64,000 nt of DNA. Origin: Mercenaria mercenaria (lineage: Eukaryota > Mollusca > Bivalvia > Venerida > Veneridae). Shown here piece by piece: positions 46,680-59,300 of this stretch; within the stretch, counting starts at the first letter, position 1, and each line of letters begins with the position of its first letter. Location: assembly GCF_021730395.1 (NCBI RefSeq), contig NC_069366.1, forward strand, positions 64,423,001 through 64,487,000. The letters run 5' to 3'. The notes below the pieces were generated by a model. The model did not search any database and was not told the DNA's origin. It saw only the letters and a list, made by a program, of their open reading frames with translations. The translations under genes were made by a program, and so were the position numbers.

Positions 46680-47660
46680 TAATCACAGCTAGCACTGCTT
46701 TCTTTTGGAAGACCAAGTTTATTGACATCTTCTAGAAATGGGAGATTTAACCAATACTCGTAATCTTTGTATCTAACACTGTGGATGTCACCTTCTTTAT
46801 CTTCATACAGAATTTTCCCGTGCTGATCTTATTTCACCAGGTGTTTTACTTCTGAGACTGATTAGGACTTTTTTTTATTTAATTGAGTGAGATCTTCTGA
46901 CAGGAACATCTTGGTGCCTTTAAAATTTCTGACATTTCGCATAACTTTGTTTTTGGTAATTCTCGACACAAATTTAACAATAATTTGCCTTTTCTTCTGA
47001 ACTGCTGGTTTACCTAACCGATGGGCATTGTCTATATCCTTCTTGGTTATTTTCAGATCTTGAATTTTTCCATTCAAAGTTTCTACTACTTTTTCTATCG
47101 TTTTTTCTGCGTTTTTTTCCCCATTTTCTGGTACGCCATTTATTCTCATGTTGTTTGATCTATTATATTGATCCATTTCGTTTAAATACTCCATGGCGTT
47201 ATTGTCAATATTTTGCATTTCAAATTTTAATTTTGCGATTTTCATCATCCTTTTGTTTCATTTTCTTTTGTAAATTTTTTACCTCTGTTTTTAGCTCGTC
47301 ATTTTCCTTTTCTTTTTCGAACAGTTTACTTTCTAGGATGTCATTTTTTTTTCGACAGATTTCAATAGGTCATCTTTCATCTGTTGGATGTTTTCTCAAA
47401 TCAGGTTTCGAAGATTTCCGTCGTTTTTTGTCATAACGTTAGACATTTTTGTATTTATCTCTGACAACTGCTTTTGAATTGAGGTCAACTCCTCCTGGTT
47501 TTGTTCGCGTTTTGTTTGGAGGAGTGCTCATACTAGAGTCAAGGTCACTTGCACTGACTGCATTCCGACCCCGTTGTTTAGAATTCTCGTTTCCTCACTC
47601 TTTTTCCTTATTATTGTCTGCAATTTTCCTATCGGAGTCTCTTTCTACCGTTTCTCAAGA
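46680..47660 (-). mobile_element. L1/Tx1-like LINE ORF1 (RNA-binding chaperone), broken
   Basis: A 128-codon frame (46862-47248) holds the RRM-type core of L1 ORF1p: EYLNEMDQYNRSNNMRINGV, DIDNAHRLGKP, RQIIVKFVSRITKNKVMRNV and KMFLSEDLTQLNKKKS. Beyond a frame break the C-terminal part continues as GKILYEDKEGDIHSVRYKDY and ends near 46685. Upstream, Lys/Glu-rich fragments (KEKENDELKTEVKNLQKKMK) give the expected coiled coil, and KTRTKPGGVDLNSKAV an N-terminal tail. Several breaks are present: a stop before the coiled coil, a frame change near 47250 and stops after KKKS. Confidence 0.82.
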
Positions 47661-48103
47661 TTGTATTTGTTCACATCAAATTTACTCAAACTATCATATA
47701 AACAACATGGCGGCGCCCATACATATAGCGAGCACGTTTTACATGGTCAAGTTTTCGAGAGTTTATGAAATTTACTACAGCTTTTTGATCACATCTTGTA
47801 ATTTAAAAGTTTTACCCTGTGTTTCCGTTACAAAGTATCCATACATTTATTCCGCAAAATTCCTTAGAAACACATTTAAATTGAGAAAACTTAACTTTGC
47901 TATGAACAAGTGCATGGCAAAACTGATATATCAGGTGGAATTGTTTGAACGCTTATATTGTGTGTTGTCAGCCTGGGAAGTATCTTGGTTGTATCGCCTG
48001 TAGATTTATAATAGTAATATTCTGTCGGCCAAAAATTATGAAATAATAGACAAAATAGGAACAGCGACGTTCCAGGAAAGCAATACCACCAAAACTAAAC
48101 TCT

Positions 48104-48220
48104 ACCTCAGTGTATGTATGGATATAGAAACAATGGTGTATGTATGGATGTAGAAACAATGGTGTATGTATTGATGTAGAAACAATGGTGTATGTATGGA
48201 TGTAGAGACAATGGTGTATA
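48104..48220 (+). repeat. 26 bp minisatellite, left block (~4 units)
   Basis: Units of ATGGATGTAGAAACAATGGT + GTATGT. Separated from the main array at 48827 by an unrelated 606 bp segment. Confidence 0.93.
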
Positions 48221-48826
48221 CTTTTTTTCTAACGTAAGAAAGTTCCGTTTCGACATTTTTCTATGATAAGTAAGCACTTAATTTAGTAACGTTTGACTGG
48301 TATTTTGAACACAATTCGAATGAGAGATATTAACATAATGAATATATTTTATGAAATTGCTCATTTATTACAAGCACTTCACCGTTCATTAAAAAGTGTG
48401 AAAAACTGCAGGTGTACCAAGAGCGGTTAACAATGTACAAACAACTCAATTATCAACCATATTATCGATTGCAGAACGTGTTCAACAATCGATCAAAAAC
48501 AATCAATAACACCGATTGCTCTTTATGTCGTTAATAAGGGGGGCAGTTGCCAATTTAGCACCTCTTTATCAAGACTTTGAAGTTTGACCGCTGATTAGGG
48601 AAAATTATGAGCGGGAAAATTATGAGCGGCCGACGCATGAAAAAAATGACCGTTGTTCAGAGTAATTAGCGTCTATAAGAAGGACTTTGGCTGGCCGCTG
48701 GCCGCGGTCGGCAGGTGGCCGCTATTCACGGCCTTTTTATGACTATATTTCGACGGGGGAAAATCTGGTTGCCCGTTGTCGACAGGTGGCCGCTACTTAC
48801 AGGTGGCCGTTAGCACAGTTTTGACT
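48221..48826. mobile_element. Unclassified insertion inside the minisatellite
   Basis: Breaks the 26 bp array between GGTGTATA and TATATGGATG, leaving TATA (or TA) on both sides. It begins CTTTTTTTCTAACG and ends TTAGCACAGTTTTGACTG. The right part has a short internal repeat CAGGTGGCCGCTA. No inverted ends or ORF were seen, so the class is unknown. Confidence 0.55.
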
Positions 48827-49585
48827 GTATATGGATGTAGAGACAATGGTGTATGTATTGATGTAGAGACAATTGTGTATGTATAGATGTAGAGACAGTT
48901 ACATATGTTTGGATGTAGAGACAATGGTATATGTAAGGATGTACAGACAATGGTGTATTTATGGATGTAGAGACAATTGTATACATATGGATGTAGAGAC
49001 AATGGTGTATGTATTGATGTAGAGACAATGGTGTATGTATTGATGTAGAAACAATGGTGTATGTATGGATGTAGAGACAATGGTGTCTATATGGATGTAG
49101 AGACAATGGTGTATATATGGATGTAGAGACAATGGTGTATGTATGAATGTAGAGACAATGGTGTATATATGGATGTAGAAACAATGGTGTATATATGGAT
49201 GTAGAGACAATGGTATACGTATGGATGTAGAGAGAATGGTATACGTATGGATGTAGAAACAATCGTGTGTGTATGGATGTAGAGACAATGGTGTACATAT
49301 GGATGTAGAAACAATGGTGTTTGTATGGATGTAGATACAATTGTGTATGTATGGATGTAGGGACAATGATGTGTGTATGGATGTAGAAACAATGGTGTAT
49401 GTATGGATGTAGATACAATGGTGTATGTATGGATGTAGAGACAATGGTGTATGTATGGATGTAGGGACAATGATGTGGGTATGGATGTAAAAACAATGGT
49501 GTATGTATGGATGTAGATACAATGGTGTACAATGGTGTATGTATGGATGTAGAGACAATAGTGTACGTATGGATGTAGAGACAAT
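48827..49585 (+). repeat. 26 bp minisatellite, main array (~29 units)
   Basis: Unit ATGGATGTAGAGACAATGGT + GTATGT with scattered substitutions. 26 is not a multiple of 3 and the unit has no stop on the minus strand, so all three minus frames stay open and give 208-291 codon ORFs of a repeating 26-residue Tyr/His/Ile-rich peptide. There is no reason to call these genes. Confidence 0.95.
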
Positions 49586-50202
49586 GAATATTTGCATAAA
49601 AGTAAAAAGGCGAACAACAATGACAAAACAAACACACAAACACATAAAGGAAGAAAGTGAATCCATGGAATCTCTTCGCTGTCAATGTTGGAGACGTCTA
49701 GATCATAGGCCATATTGGTACTGGTTAACCAACGATAAAAGAGTCTGCATAAAGTTAGGGGGCCTCTGTGGCTGAGTGGTTAAGGTCGCTGACTTCGGAT
49801 CATTTACGATTCACTGATGTGGGTTCGAAATATCCGTCTGAAATAATGCACGGGGCATCTGATATCTGATGTCTTCCTTCAAAGTCAAACGCTTAAACAT
49901 GAGCTAAAATTGAGTCGGTGTGGCACTAAACAAGAAAAAAGAAAGACAGAGAAAAAGAGAAAAAGCCAAAGAGATAGGTTTTTTTTTTTTGTTTTTTTTT
50001 TTTGGAAAGGGCATGTGTGATTATTCTTTCAACTTTAGCTTTCGTTGCGATGCATGGCTCTCTGACTTTGTTTGATGTGTTCTGTGCTTCCGGGAAATCT
50101 GTCATAACCTTTTTCTCAGTTAATCTGAAAATTCAAAATTTCCCCCGTGAGTTTAATACTCGCAAGAGGGCTTGGCAGTATTACATTTGCTACATCATAG
50201 GT

Positions 50203-50209
50203 TATATAA
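50203..50209 (+). promoter_or_regulatory. Probable TATA box of CRAL-TRIO copy B
   Basis: TATATAA, 160 bp before the first ATG, inside a block (TTATATAACTAC through ACCGATATTGA) that aligns with the copy A promoter. The open frame 50002-50352 that overlaps it is therefore not regarded as a gene. Confidence 0.55.
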
Positions 50210-50368
50210 CTACTCCAGCTTTAAAACCGATATTGAAAATTACAGGTATTGTTGCATTGCCGCGGGCGATGCGACATATCCGTGATGTTATGAAGCAAAA
50301 CGTAACAGCTGATCAACAGTGTGTAACAGAAAAACATTGTAAAAATACTTGACTATTTAATAAGGAAT

Positions 50369-53300
50369 ATGGCATGTGAAAAAGGTAAGATTTTATCTAT
50401 ATAATGACAATGGCAACTGACGAAGGTAAGACATATGTAAGGGGTGTTGCACCTGGCAATATCTGGTCTACTTCCCCGGGTGAATGATAGTAGTATCCGG
50501 ATTAGTTACTTACTGCGCATGTTGTTTTTAATCTGGAACACCAAAGCGCGCGAACAAGGCGGACAAGAGAGTGTAATTAATAGAAACATTAACGAAACAT
50601 GCTTTTATAAGTTTATGGTAATTCATTTTTGTTTATAATCATGTCATTCATTACGTGAAGACTTTTGTATACTGACGGGATGTTTTTATGTTTCCCTATA
50701 TATCAAACACTTTAAAAATCATTATGCCGTAAAATAAATGTTCCCTCTGTTTGTATTTCAATGGTAATAGCAACAAAGAGGATGTAGACCGGTTGACATA
50801 TAGATAATAGACAGGCGATATTTTCTTTTATTCATTTCGCATTTAAACATTCAATAAAACAAAAGAGTAAGGCATCTTACAACAATTATTGTATCATTTG
50901 TCTTGTATATCTAACATTTTTGATTGTTTTCAGTCTCACTGACATCTGGCTGAAAAAGAAAGGGGAGTTAAACACTAATTGAAGATTTGAAATAGGGTTT
51001 TGTCCGGGGAAATTATGCATTAGAGAATGGGGCTTGGCATTCCTTTTGGGGAGTGTGTCTAACAATAGCAATTTTACGGAATGACTGTGATTCTGTTATG
51101 GGAAAAAGAAATATTGCCCGGGGACGTTATCTACATGGTAGCTGAATGGCGAGAATCACCAGAGGGAACTTACCCCGGGTTATATATAGAGCGACGATAT
51201 TTGTTCTTCATTCATTTAAATACGCGGAAGAAACTTCTCTCTTGTAGCATATAAAATAAATGAAAACACAGTCGGTCTACATCATAATCCACTCTACGTG
51301 CCATTTGTTGATTTCACTCTTCACATACAACGTAAAATAACGTCCCAGGGAATACTTCTTTCACAGAATAAATGGTATTAAAAGACCAAATAGAAAATCT
51401 AAACTGCAAAATGTCATCAGTATCGAAAGTCTTCACGGAATAAATGAAACGATTATTAACAATTAATAATTAACATAAAAATTTAATAACATATTTCATT
51501 TATTTGTCACTTAATTACCGTCTCTTAGAGTAATGCATTTTAAGTCCGCCTTCTTTGCTTTGTATGCGAGTGCACAGTATTTGAAATTATTATATACCTG
51601 TATGAATTCTGTCAAAATACTGATCTTCTTTTTTACAAGTAAATACGAACAGGCAGGAAAAATATCCATATTGTACCTTTTGTATTGTATGTTGCCGGAC
51701 TACTTTCATGACCTAACACTGTGTTATAAATAGCGCACACAAAAACTACTCTCAGTTCTGTTTTACATCGATAAACAGTTAAAACGTTGAATATTTCGTT
51801 CCGTAACAAAACGACAAACACAAAAGCGGAGGTATATACAGGAGTAGCTAAGATCTGGGATTTTGTATTCGGCTCGAGTAGCTGCTATTATTATAACCCT
51901 GTTATACAAGCGTCTTGGTGATCCAGATTTGCGACAATATACACAGAAAGTTAAGTGGGTGATCATTATGTTCTCCTTGGAGGCCTGTCTACGCAAATTT
52001 ACGTTTATTGGCATGTATTTCTGAGAAAACAACATTAGTTAATGAAATACAAAGAAACTATTGCTATATAACTTTTTTATACACCATCGTTGTTTATTGT
52101 ATTGTTTATCATTGTAATATATAACAATAATTATATATGCCCATCTTAAAAACGTTAGTATAGACAAAATAAGAAATAAAATACAACAATGTTTGAAAAA
52201 CTGTTCATAGATTATTGACTTAACTGAATTGTAATGCAATTGCTAATTTGAAATATGAGGGTTAACTTCTACACACAAATAAACTCCCTTTCAAATACAG
52301 ACTCTTCTGCTGGAGACACTTGCTACTGTGTTGTGAACTTTTAACACGTTCAACAAGTATATTATTGTATGATATAGTCATCGTTAAAATGCATAGAGGG
52401 ATAGCTTAGTGGTGGAGCGTTCGCTTCGAGTTCGGGAGGTTGTGGGTTCGATCCTCGAAAGACGTGAAAATTGGTACCAGTTACTACCTTGCTTGAAGCT
52501 CAGCAGAAAAAGGGAAACTGGCTTCTCTTTTCCCAGACCCACTCCGAGAGTGATTAATATAAGTTGTAGAACTTGCTTCACAGTCGACCTAACATTGATT
52601 AGTGTACGCATACAAGGAAATTTCTGGATCATTTAAAATCAAATCACATAGACGTGTAAAATATTATATATTGATGTTTTATATTATCATATAAACAAAG
52701 CAGTTAATTTTCTTTGTATGGAAGGCAATATAAAATCCTTTCTGTACAGATTATAGGATATTTGATGTCCCTTCCTTTTGGTGTACACAGTTCAAAAGAA
52801 TCGAGGGTTGAGCATAATATAACAACATGACGATGGGACAATTTAAGAACATAACGATGGGAAAATGACAAGCATATGTACTAGTTTAAACAGTAAAAAA
52901 TTTATTGCCTATTAGGTTTGGTAAGTAAGAGAATGTGTCGATAAGCTTCGGTCGATGTGAGGATGTACCGATTAGCTTCAGTCAATATTGAGATTATCGA
53001 TTAGTTTTGGTCGATATGAGGATGTATCGATTAGCCTCGGTCGATGTAAGCATGTGTCAACCTTGAAAAAATGATATCAAACGAGGGTGTCAACATTTTC
53101 CAGGTTGATAAATCCTCATGTGGACTTCACTTAACCTTTACCCAACTAAATCTCTATAATAGACTTGTCCATCATTCAATTTTGGCAGTACCATTTATTA
53201 TTCAAAGGGGTGTTCAATGAAAATTTACAGACAAATAGCGAACAGTGCAGATCAAGATCAGCCTGCACGGATAGGCATAATCACTTGCCGACAGCAGGCT

Positions 53301-56300
53301 AAAGGTATCGTGGTGCTATCAAGTATACTTTACATCTATTGATATAAAGTTTATTTATATATCAGATGATATCAAGTTCGTGAGCAAGCTAGACGAGGAG
53401 AGTAAGAAGAAGGCGAAGAGGGAACTGAACGAGCTCAATGACACAGATAGAATACTTGCTGTACAGTCGTTTAGACAGTGGATATTACAACAGAAATGGC
53501 TTAAAACACCTACAGGTACATAATCGTCCGCAAACTCGCATTTGGTCAAAACAGCCCGTCTCGTTCCCATGTTGTTATAAAACTGTAGATAAGTAACTTT
53601 AAAAAAAAAACTATAAAAACTCAGATTTGCTATATCTATTTTATTTTTTCTCTTGGCAATTCAAATCGGCAAGACACGTGTAATACCTTCTTATTCAAAT
53701 TGCCGGCCCATATTTTGAGCTATTGATCGGTCTAAAGTTCAACATTAAATTTTACTGGACTGAAGGCAAAAATTGCACAAAGAAATGAAAATTTATGATA
53801 AAAGACTTAAAGAATGGCCTGCCGATCAATAGTTTAAACGATTGGACATCATGCTTTGTACATCGGGCAATAGTTTTGACTATTGACCAGCTAGCCATTT
53901 AATAAGTGTATAATATTTCCAACATTTATTCCAGAAACAGTCCGGCTTTTTTAAGGATAACTTATTCAAACAGGAACAGGTCCTGGATTCGGAAATATAA
54001 AACATGCTTCTGATAAATGTAAATTATTGTGACGATTGTAGCCCTGCCGGCAGACGTAAACATAGTCAGTAAAACGCTTGTATTTGTCAAATTATTGCTT
54101 CATTACTTTCAGTAAATCTATGAAACATTCACATAGAGATCATGTATTCAATGAGTACACACCTTCCATCAGGCTGAATCTATTGTGTAGTGTCGTAAAC
54201 AAATCGGAAAAATAATGCCAAATTTATATTTAAACACTGTGTCAGCAGATTTTTTCTTTCTTTTGCAGTCTTATCAAGGTGGAGAGTTATGACCAAAACA
54301 CCACCGTTTTAAGGGTTCCTTGTTCAATAAATTAACAGACACCCCTTCCCAGTCCATTTAATTTATGAAATTATGTCATTATTGTTGTCGACTTCATAAA
54401 CATCGTCCGCTTACTAGGTATTCCGAAGCTCTAACGATGTCAAATTTTCTAATCAAGTGCTGAAAAAAATCATTCGAAAATAAAGAAGTGTTGAATATCT
54501 CTGTTCACTACTGCAAATCATTGTCAGGTTGATTGTGTGTCACTGTCACAGATAACTGTACGTTGTGACACTTGTGTGTCAATAATTCTGCTCGGTTTCC
54601 ATTGAAAAAGAATCGAATGAATACTCTTCTAGTTTATTTAACACAACAAAATGGCATTTGATCTACTTACCATATAAATTCCATGTAGAAGGGTAAACAA
54701 TTGTAATTATTCCACGATAAATAATCTACTTTCGTTTTCACATCCACATGTTGACAGTGGCGCTACCTATAATATTGCCTGGCAACGAGCACCTAGCTTC
54801 AAGGGAGGCTACTCGTATACGTGAAAAAGGCCAGACAAATATTATCATTTTTTCCAAAATTCGTTTACTAGCAACCCTTGCTTTGATTTCTGGTTAGGAA
54901 AATATTAAATGAAATTAACAAATGTAATAGCTGTTATAAATTGTTAATCAAAGCAAGGGTTGCTAATAAGCGAATTTTGAGTCTGAAATGGCCGAATTCA
55001 GCAGTTTTAACACAAAATGCCAGTACCGTTCGTACTTTGAACTCATTTTACATCAATATTGAGAATGTGTTAATATTTAAAACGACACAGTTCGGTAGTT
55101 TAAAGTTTAGTTTAATGAAAACTGTCGATTTTTAACACTGTCATCTATCTTTTTATTTTTCAAAAATCGGGGGCCATCTGCCTATATAAATCCTACATAC
55201 GCCTTTGCTGACGCTCTATGTAGTATGTCTGTTCATAAATGATATTTACTTTAATAATGTTAAACCTTTTTTTCAGATTTTGGCTTTCTGTTGCGATTAC
55301 TAAGAGCTAGAAAATTCGGTCAGCTGGAAGCAAGAAAAACGCTGGAGAATTACTGGACGTGCAAAACAAAAACACCAGAGTGGTATAGAAATGTGGACCC
55401 TTCTGAAAAAGTCATACAGGAAATCCTTAAAACTGGGTTAGTCATTGAATTATACATGTATAGTTTTATATCATGTTAATTTTATAGAATAAAGTAAAAA
55501 AAGTAAATGATTAACTTTCCACAACCAAAATACATCGAAAAAGTAAAGCGAGTAGACTTTGTCATGGAAGTCAGTGGAAATCAATAAAATTAATAATATT
55601 TATCAGCCAAAGATCCCGTGAGGCTGACTACCATTTAATTGATAAATCGATACAAGTACATTTTATATTTTACAAATATATCTTTTAAATGGAACAAATT
55701 GCATTTATTCCTAGAGGTTTGGAGCAAATGATATTATGTTTATTGCGCTGACGTCATTATATTACGCGTGACGTTGCGCAAGCTAAAAGCGTAAATTTGT
55801 ATTATAGTCTTTAATACCATTAAAAACATGAAAAAAAAAATATATCAAAATTTTATTTAATCAATGAATACAAGATTTTTTACATTGTTTGCATTAGTTT
55901 TCTGGTACTACAATGACACAACTGAATATATTATTACGTACATTTTATGAAGATTTTATGAAGATGTATTTTGAAAATTTTCCCAATATTCCCTTAAGTT
56001 CATGAATGCGATGCCGGTGTAACATTAAATATTGACCCCGTTGAAAATTGACCCCATTAGTCAATATTTAATGTTGAAGTGTTGGCGAGGTCATTTCTCA
56101 ACATTGAAAAAGAACGGTTTGATCAAAATTTAATGTTGAAATGTTAACGGGGTCAATTCTCAATGTTGAAAAAGAACCTTTTGATCAAACTTTAATGTAT
56201 AATGTTGACGGGGTCAATTCTCAACGTTGAAAAAGGACCCATGGGGTCTATTTTCAACGGGGTCAGTATTTAATGTTACACTGACCAAGAGCAAAATGAC

Positions 56301-59300
56301 GTCACGCTTACTAAACGTATCGGAAAGAACAACTTATGCTGATGGACCAAAATTACGTATATGATTTGACAGTAAACGAAGTTATTATGAAGTGACATAT
56401 TGTGACTGCGTTTTAGGAAATATTTGAGACAATGCCTGCAACAGAGAATTTATGTTTAAGAAATAATAAATATGTCCCTATATTTTATCAGTTAATTAAA
56501 TATGGGCAGGAGTTCGGATGCGTAATAATTAAATCACGAGTGCGTAGCACGAGTGATTTAATATTCGCATCCGAACGACTGCCCATATTTTATTAACTGA
56601 TAAAATTATTGGAACATATTTATTATTTCGATTCTAACCGCGCAAATTCTTCGCATTTTACAGCACTACATTTTAGCTCGATACGTCATTCGGCTGGTCA
56701 TATGCTATTATAAAAACCTCCCAACGAATAGAAAGCGTTGCATAAAACGGAATTTTCCACTATTCAGTAAATTTTAATTAAAGTATTTAGTTACTGCTGT
56801 GAAAATGTTATTTTCAATAACATTTAAGGTCGGATATAGAAATCAGAAGTAAATACTTCATTCAAAATTTATATATGCAGTTTCTAAAAATAGTACACGT
56901 CACCTACATGATGGCACTGAAACATACACGCCAGAACATTGCGGCATATAAACACGTAAACACTTGAGTCTGGAAGATTGGAACATGAATTATAATTTAT
57001 TTACTGTCAAAGCAGAACCTAGTTGACATTTGTGGTGCCTACGGCGCAGAAATTGTAAACTACGCACACGTCCAGATATAGATCTAGATGCACCGATGTT
57101 GAAGTTGAAACTTACGGGCTGAAACATTTTCTTACGGTAAAAATATAAACAAACAAATTCATCAGTTAGAAATTGTTTGTTTCAGAAAACTACTACTTAG
57201 CACTGAAAAAGTAGAGTATTTAGTCTGCATGTAGAATCTCACAGTCATGTTACAACCGTAGGGTGGAATGGAACAGCTATATTTTATCGTAGAATCATGT
57301 ATAGGCGATTTCGCTATATGTTTATATAGCAACTGCTGCGGATCGTGTTAGAATTTGAAACAAAATGCTGTCTTTAACGACTTTCATCTTTTATATTTTG
57401 CTTGTCTTTAGAACGTAGAAACAAGGACAAAGGTACTATAAGAATAGCCACACAAGAACGCAGATTCCCCAGAATGAAACTCCACAGCAGTGCGTGTGTG
57501 AATACGCAAACGAAGAAGCTACATTCTTCTTTGAAAAAGTGTCATTATTATTTTTGTATCTTCTGCATAGATCTATTAACATATCTTATGAATAGAACTA
57601 AACTGAAATCAGTTATATCGAAGTGCAGACTGAAACATGTGTTGAAAATTAAAAATAATTTTGAAAATATCGCCATATGTCAGATAAGTGCTCTTTAGAT
57701 AATTTCTCCAACCACAGCCAATGGGGATGATTGATGTTACGTGTAAAAGAAATAATTATTCCTATATTACCTCTAAACTTACTTTCCAGATGTCAGTAGG
57801 CGGCAAAGTTTAGAGAAAACGGGCAAAAAGTTAACTACTCTTGATTCAGTGGAATTAGCACTAGGCTATATACCAATAAAAGAAATTGTTTTTTGTTTCA
57901 TATAAAATTCAGCTACTTCAAAACAATTTTGATACAGGTTTTAGATTTTCACTCCGTCTTAGACCTATTTTCCACAAGATATCCATACATTTGCTTCAAG
58001 AAAACGAAAAGAAAAAGGGATGTTGAATAGTATGCAGTGAAATGCAAGTCAACTGAAGTCAGGTACCCTCATCTTGCACCCTACTTTCGTTTTCAAGTAA
58101 ACAACTCTAAAACATGCGAATATAAGCATGAAAAGTGTCTTATCTTATGTAAAATACATTCCACGAGCGAAATAATGCTTTTTGGTCCCCGGCTTATGCG
58201 CAAATGCGAGAAAAATGGAAAAAATAGCATCTATCTACACCACGGAAGCACATTTTTGGAAGCACATTTTTGAACGAATTAGTGCTATATAACCAGTTCC
58301 TACTCTTGATTAAAGGGAAAGCTACTTTTTTGCAGATTCTATGTTATACCTAAGCAGTTAGACAAACACGGCAGAAGAGTGATTATTGAAAACCGTGGTA
58401 AGTGCATTTTATTACATACAATGTATAAAAGCTTCTTACAAAGTACTGGTATTACGACAAAATAAAAAAATAACACCAGATGTAGCATTCTGTCAGACAA
58501 CGGCATTTATACCTGATAACAGGCTTTCTTCTTTCTCCAATATTAAACTGTTTAAAAAATAGAACTATGTCTTTTTGTTTAAAAAATATCTATTTGATAT
58601 TTTATTTTTTAATTACGCGAGACTGGACATGAATGAAGTAATGGAGTGGGGAGTGGACAATATATATCGGGCGATCACGTTGGTATCTGACTGGGTAAAC
58701 AGGAATGAGAACGTACAAGTAAATAGTATTGTAGTTTTTGTGGACAATACACACATCACTATGAACCACGTGCTGACATTGTTTGGTCATGATAATGGAA
58801 ACAAGACAATGCACTTTTGGCAGGTATATTGTTTCATATGTTAATCACATTTACCCACAGATTTTCAAATATCAAAGCTCAAACATCCATACAATTAAGA
58901 CAGTGATGCACTCAAGACCTCTCCCTACCTCACAGACCAAGGTAACACTTGAAGTTCAAACATAAAGATCAACTGTCTTATATACAGTCAGTAATATTGT
59001 ATTGCATGAATAAATATTCAAATAACTTGGCACATAGATTAACCATTATAAGTTGATGTTTCTCGTGCAAGCCTCGTAAGTATGACTTTTGTCCCGGAAC
59101 GAACTTGATCACGTTAGCCCAAAAATGTTAGGCAGCCGATAAGCTCGGTCGGTAGAGCACCGCTCCAAGACTGGCTGCACATCTTTCTCAACCAGTGGCA
59201 GTTGGCGCCCAATGGGTGACCATGGCATGCTTGCTTTGGTAGTCTTACGACCTTTGTAATAGTGTATACCTCTGGAATTCGAAGACACGTTTTTTATTCT

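Larger units (their letters stand above)
48055..49945 (+). repeat. Composite repeat, long copy, with 26 bp minisatellite, insertion and SINE
   Basis: Starts GGAACAGCGACGTTCC and CTCTACCTCAGTGTATGTAT, then the minisatellite, then GAACAACAATGACAAAAC, TATTGGTACTGGTTAA and a tRNA-derived SINE at 49761-49940 (GGCCTCTGTGGCTGAGTGG). The order is the same as at 9835-10365. The differences are the expanded array and a ~600 bp insertion. Confidence 0.82.

Noticed and set aside
47449-48003. 184-codon plus-strand ORF
   Set aside because: It runs antisense to the N-terminal part of the LINE ORF1 and into its 5' flank, and shows no recognisable domain.
48793-49713. Three overlapping minus-strand ORFs of 95 to 291 codons
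   Set aside because: They are three frames of the same stop-free 26 bp minisatellite and encode only the shuffled repeat peptide.
50002-50352. 116-codon ORF upstream of copy B
   Set aside because: It overlaps the TATA block and 5' UTR that are conserved with copy A, where the frame is not open.
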